Shown here in pieces: positions 26,698-34,454 of a stretch of 64,000 bases of DNA (the stretch's first letter is position 1; every line of letters starts with the position of its first letter). The notes below the pieces were generated by a model. The model was not told the origin of the DNA, searched no databases, and was given only the letters and a program-made list of their open reading frames with translations. Source of the DNA: CAVQBJ01 sp963819075 (GTDB lineage Bacteria > Actinomycetota > Thermoleophilia > Solirubrobacterales > Solirubrobacteraceae); assembly GCA_963819075.1 (NCBI GenBank), contig CAWFUP010000003.1, forward strand, positions 186,001-250,000. Reading direction: 5' to 3'. The position numbers and the translations under genes are program-made.

Positions 26698-27933
26698 TCA
26701 GGCCGCGAGCGGCTCGTCGGCGACCCCGTCGTCGATGGGCAGGCGCACGTAGAACGTCGTCCCCTCGCCCACGCGCGAGGAGAACGTGAGGCTGCCGCCA
26801 TGACGTTCGTGGACGATGGTGTGGGAGATGGCGAGGCCCTGCCCGGTGCCTCGACCGACCTCCTTGGTGGTGAAGAACGGATCGAACACCCGGCCGGCCA
26901 CGTCGGGGGCGATTCCGACGCCGGTGTCGGAGATGCCAACGACGACGCGGTCGCCCTCGACTGCCGTGTTGATGTGGATCGCGCCGCGCTCGTCGCCATC
27001 GCCGACGCGATCCTCGATCGCCTGCGCGGCGTTGACCACGAGATTGAGGAACACCTGGTTGAGGTCGCCGGCATTCGCTACGACCGGCGGGAGCTCACCC
27101 AGGTCGCACTCGACGTCGGCGACGTACTTGTACTCGTTCGCCGCCACGATGAGCGTGTTCGCGAGCGCCCGGTTGATGTCGACCGGCCCCTTGACCGTGG
27201 TTGGCGGGTGAGCGAAGTCGCGGATCGCCCGCACGATGGTGGCCACGCGCTCGATGCCATCGCGCGCTCGAGTGAGCGCCGCAGGCACCCGCTCGCGCAG
27301 GTACTCGAGGTCGGCGGTCTCCTCGGCGGCGGCGAGCCGGGCGAGGACGTCGGCCTCGGTGCCGATCCCGATGACGACGTCACGGACCTCGCCGTAGGCC
27401 TCGGTCAGATCGGACAGGTCGCTGAACGCGTCGTCGAGGAAGCGGATGGTGTCACCGACGAACTGCACGGGCGTGTTGATCTCATGGGCGATCCCGGCCG
27501 CAAGCTGGCCGACGGCCTCGAGCTTCTGCGACAGCCGCAGCTCGAGCTCCAGGCGACGACGCTCCTCCTCGTCCTCCTTGACCGATGTGACGTCGAGCAG
27601 GATGACGTGGCCGGCTCCGTCGTCGCCCGGCTCGGCCTGCATCCGTGCCCAGCGGCACGAGCCGTCGCGCCCGAGCAGGCGCAGCTCGGACGGCGCGAGG
27701 GGGTCGCCACCGGGCTGCAGGGCCAAGCGGTCTTCGGGATGCACGGCCGCCAGGATCGTCGGCCAGTCGGGCGTGTCCTGTCCCGTCAGCGCGGCGAGGC
27801 GCTCGCTCACGTAGACCGGGGTCGGCGTGTCGTGCGCGGCGCCCTCGGCGACGCACAGCACGTCGGGGAACGTGCTCGCGAGCGCGGCAAAGCGGCGTTG
27901 CCAGGCGTCCTGAGCGCTCCGCGGATCGGTCAC
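26698..27933 (-). CDS. PAS-containing sensor histidine kinase
   Basis: 411 residues from GTG 27933; a longer TTG start at 27993 would run through the inverted repeat in the divergent promoter. No transmembrane helix, so cytoplasmic. A PAS-like sensor occupies about residues 20-125. The H-box is GIAHEINTPVQFVGD, followed by a longer than usual helical insert, the N-box NQVFLNLVVNAAQAI, G1 DTGVGIAPD and G2 RGTGQGLAI. The EINTPVQFVGD form is common in kinases encoded beside HD-GYP or HDOD response regulators, as here. Divergent from the response regulator at 28026. Confidence 0.9.
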   Translation of the reverse strand: MTDPRSAQDAWQRRFAALASTFPDVLCVAEGAAHDTPTPVYVSERLAALTGQDTPDWPTILAAVHPEDRLALQPGGDPLAPSELRLLGRDGSCRWARMQAEPGDDGAGHVILLDVTSVKEDEEERRRLELELRLSQKLEAVGQLAAGIAHEINTPVQFVGDTIRFLDDAFSDLSDLTEAYGEVRDVVIGIGTEADVLARLAAAEETADLEYLRERVPAALTRARDGIERVATIVRAIRDFAHPPTTVKGPVDINRALANTLIVAANEYKYVADVECDLGELPPVVANAGDLNQVFLNLVVNAAQAIEDRVGDGDERGAIHINTAVEGDRVVVGISDTGVGIAPDVAGRVFDPFFTTKEVGRGTGQGLAISHTIVHERHGGSLTFSSRVGEGTTFYVRLPIDDGVADEPLAA

Positions 27934-27979
27934 GCACGTGTGGTCGGCCGCCGGCGCGCGAATCTTGAGTCGTCTTTTG

Positions 27980-28003
27980 GCCCAAATGCTCAACCGTTTG
28001 GGC
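27980..28003. promoter_or_regulatory. Inverted repeat in kinase/response-regulator divergent promoter
   Basis: GCCCAAA (27980-27986) and TTTGGGC (27997-28003) form perfect 7-bp arms around a 10-bp spacer, between the divergent kinase and regulator genes. The spacing suits a dimeric helix-turn-helix protein, so this may be an operator. Neither adjacent response regulator has a DNA-binding domain, so the binder would be encoded elsewhere. Confidence 0.4.
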
Positions 28004-28025
28004 GTAGCGGACGATCAAGCCCTCA

Positions 28026-29216
28026 ATGAACGCGCAGCCACAGCCCGCGGCCGGGGCGCCGGCCGAGCGGCGGGGCGATGTTGCGGCCGCGGCGCACGCG
28101 CAGCGGCCGGTCGTGCTCTGCGTCGACGACGAGCCACATGTGCTCGAGGCGCTGCGCGACACGCTCCATCGCCAGTTCACGGTGCTCTCGACGACGAACG
28201 GCTTCGAGGTCTTCCGCCTGCTCTCCGAGCACCCGGTCGAGGCGATGCTGTCGGACATGCGCATGCCGAGCCTCGACGGGCCGACCCTGCTGACGATGGT
28301 GCGCGAGCAGGCGCCCGATATCACGCGTGTCGTGCTCACTGGCCACGCCGAGCTGCAGGACGCAGTGACCGCGGTCAACGAGGGCGAGATCTTCCGCTTC
28401 CTGCTGAAGCCCTGCGCACCAGACACGCTCACCGCCGCGCTCCACGACGCCGTACGTCAGCACCGGCTCATCCTCTCCGAGCGCGTGCTGCTCACCGAGA
28501 CCCTCCGCGGCGCGGTCGGCGCGATCTGCGAAGTGCTGGCGCTCGCGAGCCCGGCCGCGTTCGGCCGAGCATCGCGCGTGCGCCACTACGCGCTGCGGTT
28601 GGCGGTGGCGCTCGAGCTCGACGACGTGTGGCACATCGAGACGGCGGCCCTGCTGTCGCAGATGGGCGCGGTGGCCCTCGATCCGGAGATCGTCGAGCGG
28701 CTCGCTCACGGAGAGCGCCTCGAGGCCGCCGAGCTCCGCCAGATCGAGGAACTGCCGCGCGTCGCGCTCGAGCTGCTCGAGGGCATCCCGCGCCTCGACG
28801 ACGTCCGTGAGGTGCTCTCGTTCCTGAGCGTCACCCATCACGACGTGCGCACCGGTGCCATCCCCCTCGGCGCGAAGATCGTGCGCATCGCCAACGACTA
28901 CGACCTGCTGGAGTCCCAGGGCGCCGACGCGCTCGCCGCGATCGCCGAGCTGCGGGCCGGCGACCGGCGCTACGACCAGGATCTCGTCGACACGTTCGCC
29001 ACGACGCTTGGCGTGCAGGCGGCGCAGGAGCGCGTCGTGCCGGTGAACGAGCTGCAGGTCGGCATGGTTCTCGCCGAGGACGTCGTCAGTCCGCAGAACG
29101 TCCTGCACGTCGCGCGCGGCACGATCGTCACGCCGACCGTGCTCGAGCGCCTGGGGGTGCTGCGCCGCGAGCACGTCGCGCCGTGCCTGCGGGTGCTCGT
29201 GCCCGACCTGCGCTGA
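28026..29216 (+). CDS. Response regulator with degenerate HD-GYP domain
   Basis: 396 residues. The receiver domain (about 28-140) has the acidic DDE cluster, phospho-acceptor D77 in LSDMRMP and conserved K128 in FLLKP. The rest follows the HD-GYP cyclic-di-GMP phosphodiesterase fold, but the HD pair is S211-Q212 in TAALLSQMG and no HHERxDGxGYP loop exists; H271-H272 leads straight to IPLGAKIVRIANDYD. It should therefore be non-catalytic, perhaps a sensor or protein-binding output. A C-terminal domain with VNELQVGMVLAEDVV follows. Probable partner of the divergent kinase. Confidence 0.85.
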   Translation: MNAQPQPAAGAPAERRGDVAAAAHAQRPVVLCVDDEPHVLEALRDTLHRQFTVLSTTNGFEVFRLLSEHPVEAMLSDMRMPSLDGPTLLTMVREQAPDITRVVLTGHAELQDAVTAVNEGEIFRFLLKPCAPDTLTAALHDAVRQHRLILSERVLLTETLRGAVGAICEVLALASPAAFGRASRVRHYALRLAVALELDDVWHIETAALLSQMGAVALDPEIVERLAHGERLEAAELRQIEELPRVALELLEGIPRLDDVREVLSFLSVTHHDVRTGAIPLGAKIVRIANDYDLLESQGADALAAIAELRAGDRRYDQDLVDTFATTLGVQAAQERVVPVNELQVGMVLAEDVVSPQNVLHVARGTIVTPTVLERLGVLRREHVAPCLRVLVPDLR

Positions 29217-29269
29217 CGACGGGGTGTATTCCCGGGCGCTCGGCCACGACGGGGCACGCCCGGCACGGC

Positions 29270-30502
29270 CTAGTCGACGCCCGCCTGCAGCGCCTCCGTG
29301 GCGGCCAGCTCGCGCCAGGCGTCGAGCTCGCCGAGCACCTGCAGCGAGGCGAGGTACTCATCGTCGAGCGGAGCTTGGGGCAGGCGCTCCCCCTCGGGGC
29401 CGGGTGCCACCTCGTGGGCGAGCAGGTTCGCGACGTACACGGCGGTGACGTGATCGAGCAGCCGGCCGTGTGCGGCCCGGGGAGCGTGGTGGTAGGCGAC
29501 GGCCTCGACGATGGGGTGGGGGATCCCCCAGAGCGCGAGCAGGTGCGCGCCCAGCTCGGCGTGGGAGCTGCCACGCGTCTGCTGCTCGACCTCGTACAGC
29601 GGACGTCCCTCGAGCTGAGCCGCGGCGATCGCCTCGGCCAGGAAGGCGGGCTCGTGGGTGGCCAGGATGAGGAGCCCGACGTCGTGCAGCATGCCGGCCG
29701 TGAACGCATCGTCGGAGGCCGACCGCGGGGCGAGGCGCCGAGCGATCCGCGCCACGAGCGTCGAATGCGCCTGCAGAGCCGCGATCGAGAACCCCGGAGT
29801 GAGAGAGCTTGGCGTGAAGCGCTCGAACGTCCCGACGGAAAGCGCCAGCGCGCGGAGGTTGTTCAGGCCGACTCGAGTGACCGCCTCGCTGAGCTGGGAG
29901 ATCGATCGGCCGCTGCCGAAGATCGCCGAGTTGGCGAGCTGCAGGAGCTTGGCGGCCATTGCGACGTCGCGCTCGACGACGCTCGCGACGTCGGCAGCGC
30001 TGGCGTTCTCGTCGCCGAGCATCCGCGTCAGCTCCAGGTAGGCGACCGGCGCGGACGGCAGCGACGAGAGCGCGGCGCTCGACTCGTTGCGTGAGACCTG
30101 TGCGCTCAGCTCGCGCAGGGCGCACGAGCGCTCGATCACGCGCACGAGCTCGTCGGTCTCGGCCGGTTTCGCCAGGAAGCGGTGGGCGACGCCGGCGGCA
30201 CGGGTGAGCGCGGCCGTGTCGGCGTAACCCGAGAGGATGATCCGGATCATGCCGGGATAGCGCTCCTGGATCTCGCTCAGCAGCTGGGCGCCGTCCATGC
30301 CGGGCATGCGCATGTCGCTGACGACGACGTCGACCGGCGCGTCGCCGAGGCACGCGAGCGCCTCCTCGGCACTGGCCACGAAGGTCATCTGCCACGCGTG
30401 GCGCTGGCCGCGCAGGGCGTCGCGTAGCCCGTCGAGGATCTCCTGCTGGTCGTCGACGAACAGCACGTGCGTGCGGGTGACAGGAGTAGGGGACACGCTC
30501 AC
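29270..30502 (-). CDS. Response regulator-HDOD output protein
   Basis: 410 residues. Receiver domain (about 10-125) with D63 in VVSDMRMPGMDG as phospho-acceptor and FLAKP as the Lys site. It is followed by an HDOD domain from about residue 145 to 340, with LLQLANSAIFG, AVTRVGLNNLRALAL and GMLHDVG. HDOD domains are non-catalytic HD relatives found in signalling. GTG 30502 and GTG 30496 are both possible starts, and both lie inside a perfect inverted repeat. Convergent with the degenerate HD-GYP regulator; the two and the kinase look like one signalling set. Confidence 0.9.
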   Translation of the reverse strand: MSVSPTPVTRTHVLFVDDQQEILDGLRDALRGQRHAWQMTFVASAEEALACLGDAPVDVVVSDMRMPGMDGAQLLSEIQERYPGMIRIILSGYADTAALTRAAGVAHRFLAKPAETDELVRVIERSCALRELSAQVSRNESSAALSSLPSAPVAYLELTRMLGDENASAADVASVVERDVAMAAKLLQLANSAIFGSGRSISQLSEAVTRVGLNNLRALALSVGTFERFTPSSLTPGFSIAALQAHSTLVARIARRLAPRSASDDAFTAGMLHDVGLLILATHEPAFLAEAIAAAQLEGRPLYEVEQQTRGSSHAELGAHLLALWGIPHPIVEAVAYHHAPRAAHGRLLDHVTAVYVANLLAHEVAPGPEGERLPQAPLDDEYLASLQVLGELDAWRELAATEALQAGVD

Positions 30503-30513
30503 GCGCGTGTCCC
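30490..30513. promoter_or_regulatory. 9-bp inverted repeat over the HDOD gene start
   Basis: GGGACACGC (30490-30498) and GCGTGTCCC (30505-30513) are perfect arms with a 6-bp spacer covering the possible GTG starts of the HDOD gene. It could be an operator, or an mRNA hairpin hiding the start codon; no Shine-Dalgarno is visible there. Confidence 0.4.
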
Positions 30514-30555
30514 GCCAGTGCGACGTTCGTGATAGCGTCGCGCCGCCGTCATCGC

Positions 30556-30621
30556 ATGACCATGGGAGCTGGCGTGATCCAAGGAGGAGATTGTGCTGAG
30601 CAGAAGGAGCGCGTGCGTTGA
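30556..30621 (+). other. Upstream mini-ORF in leader of acyl-CoA synthetase gene
   Basis: An ATG at 30556 opens a 21-codon frame (MTMGAGVIQGGDCAEQKERVR) whose TGA overlaps the TTG start of the next gene as TTGA at 30618-30621. A second short frame starts at GTG 30593 after the strong site AAGGAGGAG (30581-30589) and ends at 30637, inside the gene. A -10-like TAGCGT lies at 30533-30538. The leader therefore holds translation signals that do not feed the main frame directly. Whether a peptide is made is unknown. Confidence 0.35.
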
Positions 30622-32312
30622 GCGCCCAGCGGCCTGAGCGCGGACCACCCAGCTTCGTGCCGGAGGAGGAACCAACCTCCTCTACGCACGCGAGCCTCGG
30701 CCGTCCCCGACACGGCGGTTTGCTCGCGACGTGGCGGATCGTGCGGGCACTGGCCCGCGCCGGCGTGCTTCGCCCGACGCGACCCGATCGCGCCGTGCGC
30801 GCGCTGCGGGCGCTGTGGCGCTGGGGTTCGACTCCGGCCGCGGGCTACGCGATCTCGGCGCGGCTCGTCCCCCATGAGCCGGCAGTGATCGACGAGCGCG
30901 GGGCGCTCACGTTCCGCGAGGTGCACGAGCGCACGAACGCGCTCGCCCGCGCTCTGGCCGCTCGTGGCATCGGCAGCGGCGACGGCGTCGCCGTCATGTG
31001 TCGCAACCATCGCGGCATGGTCGAGGCCACGATGGCCGCCGCCAAGCTCGGCGCCGACGTGCTGTTCCTGAACACCGCGTTCGCCGCTCCCCAGCTCACC
31101 GGGGTGCTCGAGCGCGAGGATCCCCGGGCCGTCGTCTACGACGAGGAGTTCGGCGAGCTCGTGGCTGAGGGCGCCCGCGACCGGCTGCGCATCCTCGGCT
31201 GGCGCGATGGGACCGCCAGCGACGTTCCCAATCTCGAGGACCTGATCGCCACGCACGACCGCTCCGAGCTGCCGCCGCCGACGCGTAACGGCCGCGTCAT
31301 CATCCTCACCTCCGGAACGACCGGCAGCCCGAAGGGAGCGCGGCGCGATCAACCGCACTCCCTCGAGCCGCTCGCCGCGCTCCTCAGCAAGATTCCGCTG
31401 CGCCAAGGCGATCGCACGATGATCGCCGCTCCGCTGTTCCACGCATGGGGCTACGCGATCTGGACGCTCGGCCTCGGCCTGTCGCACACGATCGTGCTGC
31501 GCCGGCGCTTCGAGCCCGAGGGGCTGCTCGAGGCGATCGAGCGCCACCGCTGCTCGACGGTCTGCGTCGTACCGGTCATGCTGCAGCGCACGCTCGAGCT
31601 CGGGCCTGAGACGATCGCGCGGTACGACCTGTCGAGCCTGCGCGTCATCGCCGCGAGCGGCTCGGCGTTGCCCGCGGCGCTCGTCACGCGCACGATGGAC
31701 ACCTTCGGCGACGTCCTCTACAACTACTACGGGTCGACGGAGGTCGCCTGGGCGACGATCGCCACGCCGACGGACCTGCGCGCCGCACCCGGCACGGCCG
31801 GCTACCCGCCGCTCGGCACCGTCGTCAAGCTCTTCGACGACGAGGACCGCGAGGTGTCGCGCGGTCAGAGCGGCCGGATCTTCGTCGGCAACGGCATGCT
31901 GTTCGACAGCTACACCGGTGGCGGGAGCAAGCCGCGGCTCGCGAATCTCATGGGCACCGGCGACGTCGGTCATCTCGATGCCGCGGGCCGACTGTTCATC
32001 GACGGTCGCGACGACGAGATGATCATCTCGGGGGGCGAGAACGTGTTCCCCCGCGAGGTCGAGGAGCTGCTGCATCGCCACGAGGCGATCGAGGAGGCCG
32101 CCGCCGTGTCGGTGCAGGACGACGAGTTCGGTCAGCGGCTGTGCGCCGTGGTCGTGCGGCGCAACGGCCACGAGCTGAGCGAACAGGACGTCAAGGACTA
32201 CGTCAAGCACAACCTCGCCCGCTACAAGGTCCCGCGCGACGTGCGCTTCGTCGACGCGCTGCCGCGCAACGCCACCGGGAAGGTGCTCAAGCGCGAGCTG
32301 ACGCACGAATGA
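30618..32312 (+). CDS. Long-chain/medium-chain acyl-CoA synthetase (AMP-forming)
   Basis: ANL-superfamily ligase of 564 residues that would activate a carboxylic acid to acyl-AMP and then acyl-CoA. The phosphate loop ILTSGTTGSPKGARR, NYYGSTEV, the hinge region FIDGRDDEMIISGGENVFPREVE and the catalytic Lys in RNATGKVLKRE are all present. TTG 30618 is chosen because GAAGGAG lies 8-9 nt upstream and no ATG/GTG fits in frame. FadD-like; chain length not deducible. The neighbours are fatty-acid genes. Confidence 0.92.
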   Translation: MSAQRPERGPPSFVPEEEPTSSTHASLGRPRHGGLLATWRIVRALARAGVLRPTRPDRAVRALRALWRWGSTPAAGYAISARLVPHEPAVIDERGALTFREVHERTNALARALAARGIGSGDGVAVMCRNHRGMVEATMAAAKLGADVLFLNTAFAAPQLTGVLEREDPRAVVYDEEFGELVAEGARDRLRILGWRDGTASDVPNLEDLIATHDRSELPPPTRNGRVIILTSGTTGSPKGARRDQPHSLEPLAALLSKIPLRQGDRTMIAAPLFHAWGYAIWTLGLGLSHTIVLRRRFEPEGLLEAIERHRCSTVCVVPVMLQRTLELGPETIARYDLSSLRVIAASGSALPAALVTRTMDTFGDVLYNYYGSTEVAWATIATPTDLRAAPGTAGYPPLGTVVKLFDDEDREVSRGQSGRIFVGNGMLFDSYTGGGSKPRLANLMGTGDVGHLDAAGRLFIDGRDDEMIISGGENVFPREVEELLHRHEAIEEAAAVSVQDDEFGQRLCAVVVRRNGHELSEQDVKDYVKHNLARYKVPRDVRFVDALPRNATGKVLKRELTHE

Positions 32313-32421
32313 TCCGCCGGCAGCGCCGGTCGAGGTAGTGCACGGCCAGCCGGTAGTGCCGGAAGGCGGGTTCGTCGAACTCGTCCTCGGCGCGGACGGC
32401 GCGAGCGCCCGCCGTGCTCAC
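32287..32421 (-). CDS. Possible 44-residue protein coupled to acyl-CoA dehydrogenase
   Basis: GTG 32421 overlaps the acyl-CoA dehydrogenase stop as GTGA and opens a 44-codon frame ending at 32287. It contains RAEDEFDEPAFRHYRLAVHY then LDRRCRRIIRA, an acidic-then-basic amphipathic composition that looks protein-like. Its end overlaps the convergent acyl-CoA synthetase by 26 bp. No family recognised. The coupling signal and composition are what support it. Confidence 0.4.
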   Translation of the reverse strand: MSTAGARAVRAEDEFDEPAFRHYRLAVHYLDRRCRRIIRASARA

Positions 32422-33641
32422 GCCTCGGCCCACTTGCCGTGGCCGTGGCGAGCGAGCTCGAGGCGCGCGATCACCCCGCGATGCACCTCGTCGGGTCCGT
32501 CGGCGAGCCGCAGCGAGCGAGCCGCGGTCCACGCGGCCGCGAGCGGGACGTCGTCGCTGAGGCCGGCTCCGCCGTGGAGCTGGATCGCCATGTCGACGAC
32601 GCGCTGGGCCATGTTCGGCACCGCGACCTTGATCTGCGAGACGGCGCCGAACGCCTCGGGGCGTTGCTCGTCGAGCAGCCAGGCGGCGTGCACGACGTGG
32701 AGCCTCGCCTGATCGATGGCGATCCGCGCGTCGGCGATGCGCTCGCGGTTGCCGCCGAGGTTGGCGAGCGGGCGACCGAAGGCCGTGCGCGTCACCGCGC
32801 GCTCGCAGGCGAGGCCGAGCGCCGCCTCGGCGAGGCCGATGAGCCGCATGCAGTGGTGGATGCGGCCCGGACCGAGGCGGGCCTGGGCGATCGAGAAGGC
32901 CTGCCCGGGGCCGCCGATGATCGCACTGGCCGGAAGCCGCACTTCGGTGAACGACACCTCACCGTGGCCGAGCGGCGCGTCGTCGAACCCCATCGCCGGC
33001 AGCAGGCGGACGATCTCGACGCCGGGCGCGTCGAGCGGGACGAGCACCATCGAGTGCCGGTGGTAGCGATCGGCGTCGGGATCGGTGAGTCCCATGAAGA
33101 TCGAGATCCGGCACTCCGGATGCCCGACGCCGGTGCTCCACCACTTGCGCCCGTTGACGACGACCTCGTCGCCGTCGATGACTGCCGTGGCTTGCATGTT
33201 CGTCGCGTCGGAGGAGGCGACGTCGGGCTCGGTCATGCAGAAGGCCGAGCGAATGCGGCCGTCGAGCAGCGGCGCGAGCCATTGCTCCTTCTGATCCTCG
33301 CTGCCGAAGTGCCACAGCACCTCCATGTTGCCGGTGTCGGGCGCGTTGCAATTGCAGACGAGCGGTGTGATGAGCGAGCCGCCCATCACCTCGGCCAGCG
33401 GTGCGTACTCGACGTTGGATAGGCCCGCACCATGCTTGGAGTCGGGGAGGAAGAGGTTCCACAGGCCACGCTCGCGCGCGGTCGCCTTGAGCTCGTCGAT
33501 GATCGGCAGCACGACCCAGGGATCTTCGCGACCGAGGAGCTCTCGGTGATAGTCGCGCTCGCGGGGTGCGATCTCCTGCTCCTGGAACTCGGTCAGCCGC
33601 CGTAGGTAATCCTGCGCGCGGGGGGAATGGTGGAAGTCCAT
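32418..33641 (-). CDS. Acyl-CoA dehydrogenase family protein
   Basis: 407-residue FAD-dependent acyl-CoA dehydrogenase, likely introducing the alpha-beta double bond in an acyl-CoA. AFCMTEPDVASSDATNM and GRKWWSTGVGHPEC are the FAD/substrate signature regions. The C-terminal helical domain has RTAFGRPLANLGGNRERIAD and ALQLHGGAGLSDD-like IQLHGGAGLSDDVPLA. It resembles the ACAD10/11-type subgroup. AGGAG precedes the ATG by 6 nt. It sits between a synthetase and an enoyl-CoA hydratase/isomerase, in keeping with beta-oxidation. Confidence 0.92.
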   Translation of the reverse strand: MDFHHSPRAQDYLRRLTEFQEQEIAPRERDYHRELLGREDPWVVLPIIDELKATARERGLWNLFLPDSKHGAGLSNVEYAPLAEVMGGSLITPLVCNCNAPDTGNMEVLWHFGSEDQKEQWLAPLLDGRIRSAFCMTEPDVASSDATNMQATAVIDGDEVVVNGRKWWSTGVGHPECRISIFMGLTDPDADRYHRHSMVLVPLDAPGVEIVRLLPAMGFDDAPLGHGEVSFTEVRLPASAIIGGPGQAFSIAQARLGPGRIHHCMRLIGLAEAALGLACERAVTRTAFGRPLANLGGNRERIADARIAIDQARLHVVHAAWLLDEQRPEAFGAVSQIKVAVPNMAQRVVDMAIQLHGGAGLSDDVPLAAAWTAARSLRLADGPDEVHRGVIARLELARHGHGKWAEA

Positions 33642-33751
33642 CGTCGCTCCTGGCGTCAGTGGGGAAGCGCGAGCCTAACGCCCCGGCGCGTACGATCTCG
33701 CGATCGGGCTCGCGTGATCGGTGTCGAGCCGCAACCGACCCGGGGAGTGCC

Positions 33752-34447
33752 ATGCCTCACCTCGATCGCGACGGAGACGTCTTCATCCTGCAGCTCGGCG
33801 ACGGCGAGAACCGCTTCAATGGCGCGTTCATCGAGGCGGTGACCTCGCTCGTCGACGAGGTCGACGCCGCGCCGCCGCCGCGCGCGCTCGTCACCACCGG
33901 CGCCGGCAAGATCTACAGCAATGGACTCGACCTCGAGTGGATGTCGCAGAACGTCGAGGCGATCGGACCGTTGCTGGAGTCCGTGCACGGACTGTACGCG
34001 CGCCTGCTCGCGCTCGGCGTGCCGACGGTCGCGGCGCTCGGCGGTCACGCCTTCGCCGGTGGCGCGATGCTGGCCCTCGCGCACGACGCCCGCGTCATGC
34101 GCGCCGACCGCGGCTGGTTCTGCCTCCCCGAGGTCGACATCAACATCCCGTTCACGCCCGGGATGAGCGCGCTCGTGGCCGCGCGCCTGCCGGCCAGCAC
34201 CGCGCACGAGGCGATGACGACCGGCCGGCGCTACACGGCCGGCGAGGCGGTCGCCGCGGGGATCGTGGCCGAGGCGCTCGACGAGAGCGAGGTCCTGCCG
34301 CGCGCCGTGGAGATCGCCGCCGGCCTCGCCGGCAAGGACCCCCAGACGCTGGCCACGATCAAGGCGCGCCTCTACGCCTCCACGCTCGTCGCGCTCACCG
34401 ACACCGAGGCGAATGCGATCTCGCTTCCCGGGGCGGCTGGCGGCTGA
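33752..34447 (+). CDS. Enoyl-CoA hydratase/isomerase family protein
   Basis: 231-residue crotonase-fold protein. SNGLDLEWMSQN and GHAFAGGAMLALAHDARVM supply the oxyanion-hole segments and FCLPEVDINIPFTPGM the active-site region. A single acidic residue in the last segment, rather than the two Glu of enoyl-CoA hydratases, leans toward a delta3,delta2-enoyl-CoA isomerase, as in plant/human ECI-like proteins. ATG 33752 follows GGGGAG. Divergent from the dehydrogenase; convergent with the GH27 gene (7 bp gap). TACGAT at 33687-33692 is a possible -10. Confidence 0.85.
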   Translation: MPHLDRDGDVFILQLGDGENRFNGAFIEAVTSLVDEVDAAPPPRALVTTGAGKIYSNGLDLEWMSQNVEAIGPLLESVHGLYARLLALGVPTVAALGGHAFAGGAMLALAHDARVMRADRGWFCLPEVDINIPFTPGMSALVAARLPASTAHEAMTTGRRYTAGEAVAAGIVAEALDESEVLPRAVEIAAGLAGKDPQTLATIKARLYASTLVALTDTEANAISLPGAAGG

Positions 34448-34454
34448 CGTCGGC

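Noticed and set aside
27934..27993. TTG 27993 as start of the sensor kinase
   Set aside because: It would place the inverted repeat at 27980-28003 inside the gene and adds an unconserved-looking basic stretch; GTG 27933 is preferred, though not proven.
30549..32306. Minus-strand frame of 585 codons antisense to the acyl-CoA synthetase
   Set aside because: Composition artefact of high GC; the plus strand has all ANL-ligase motifs.
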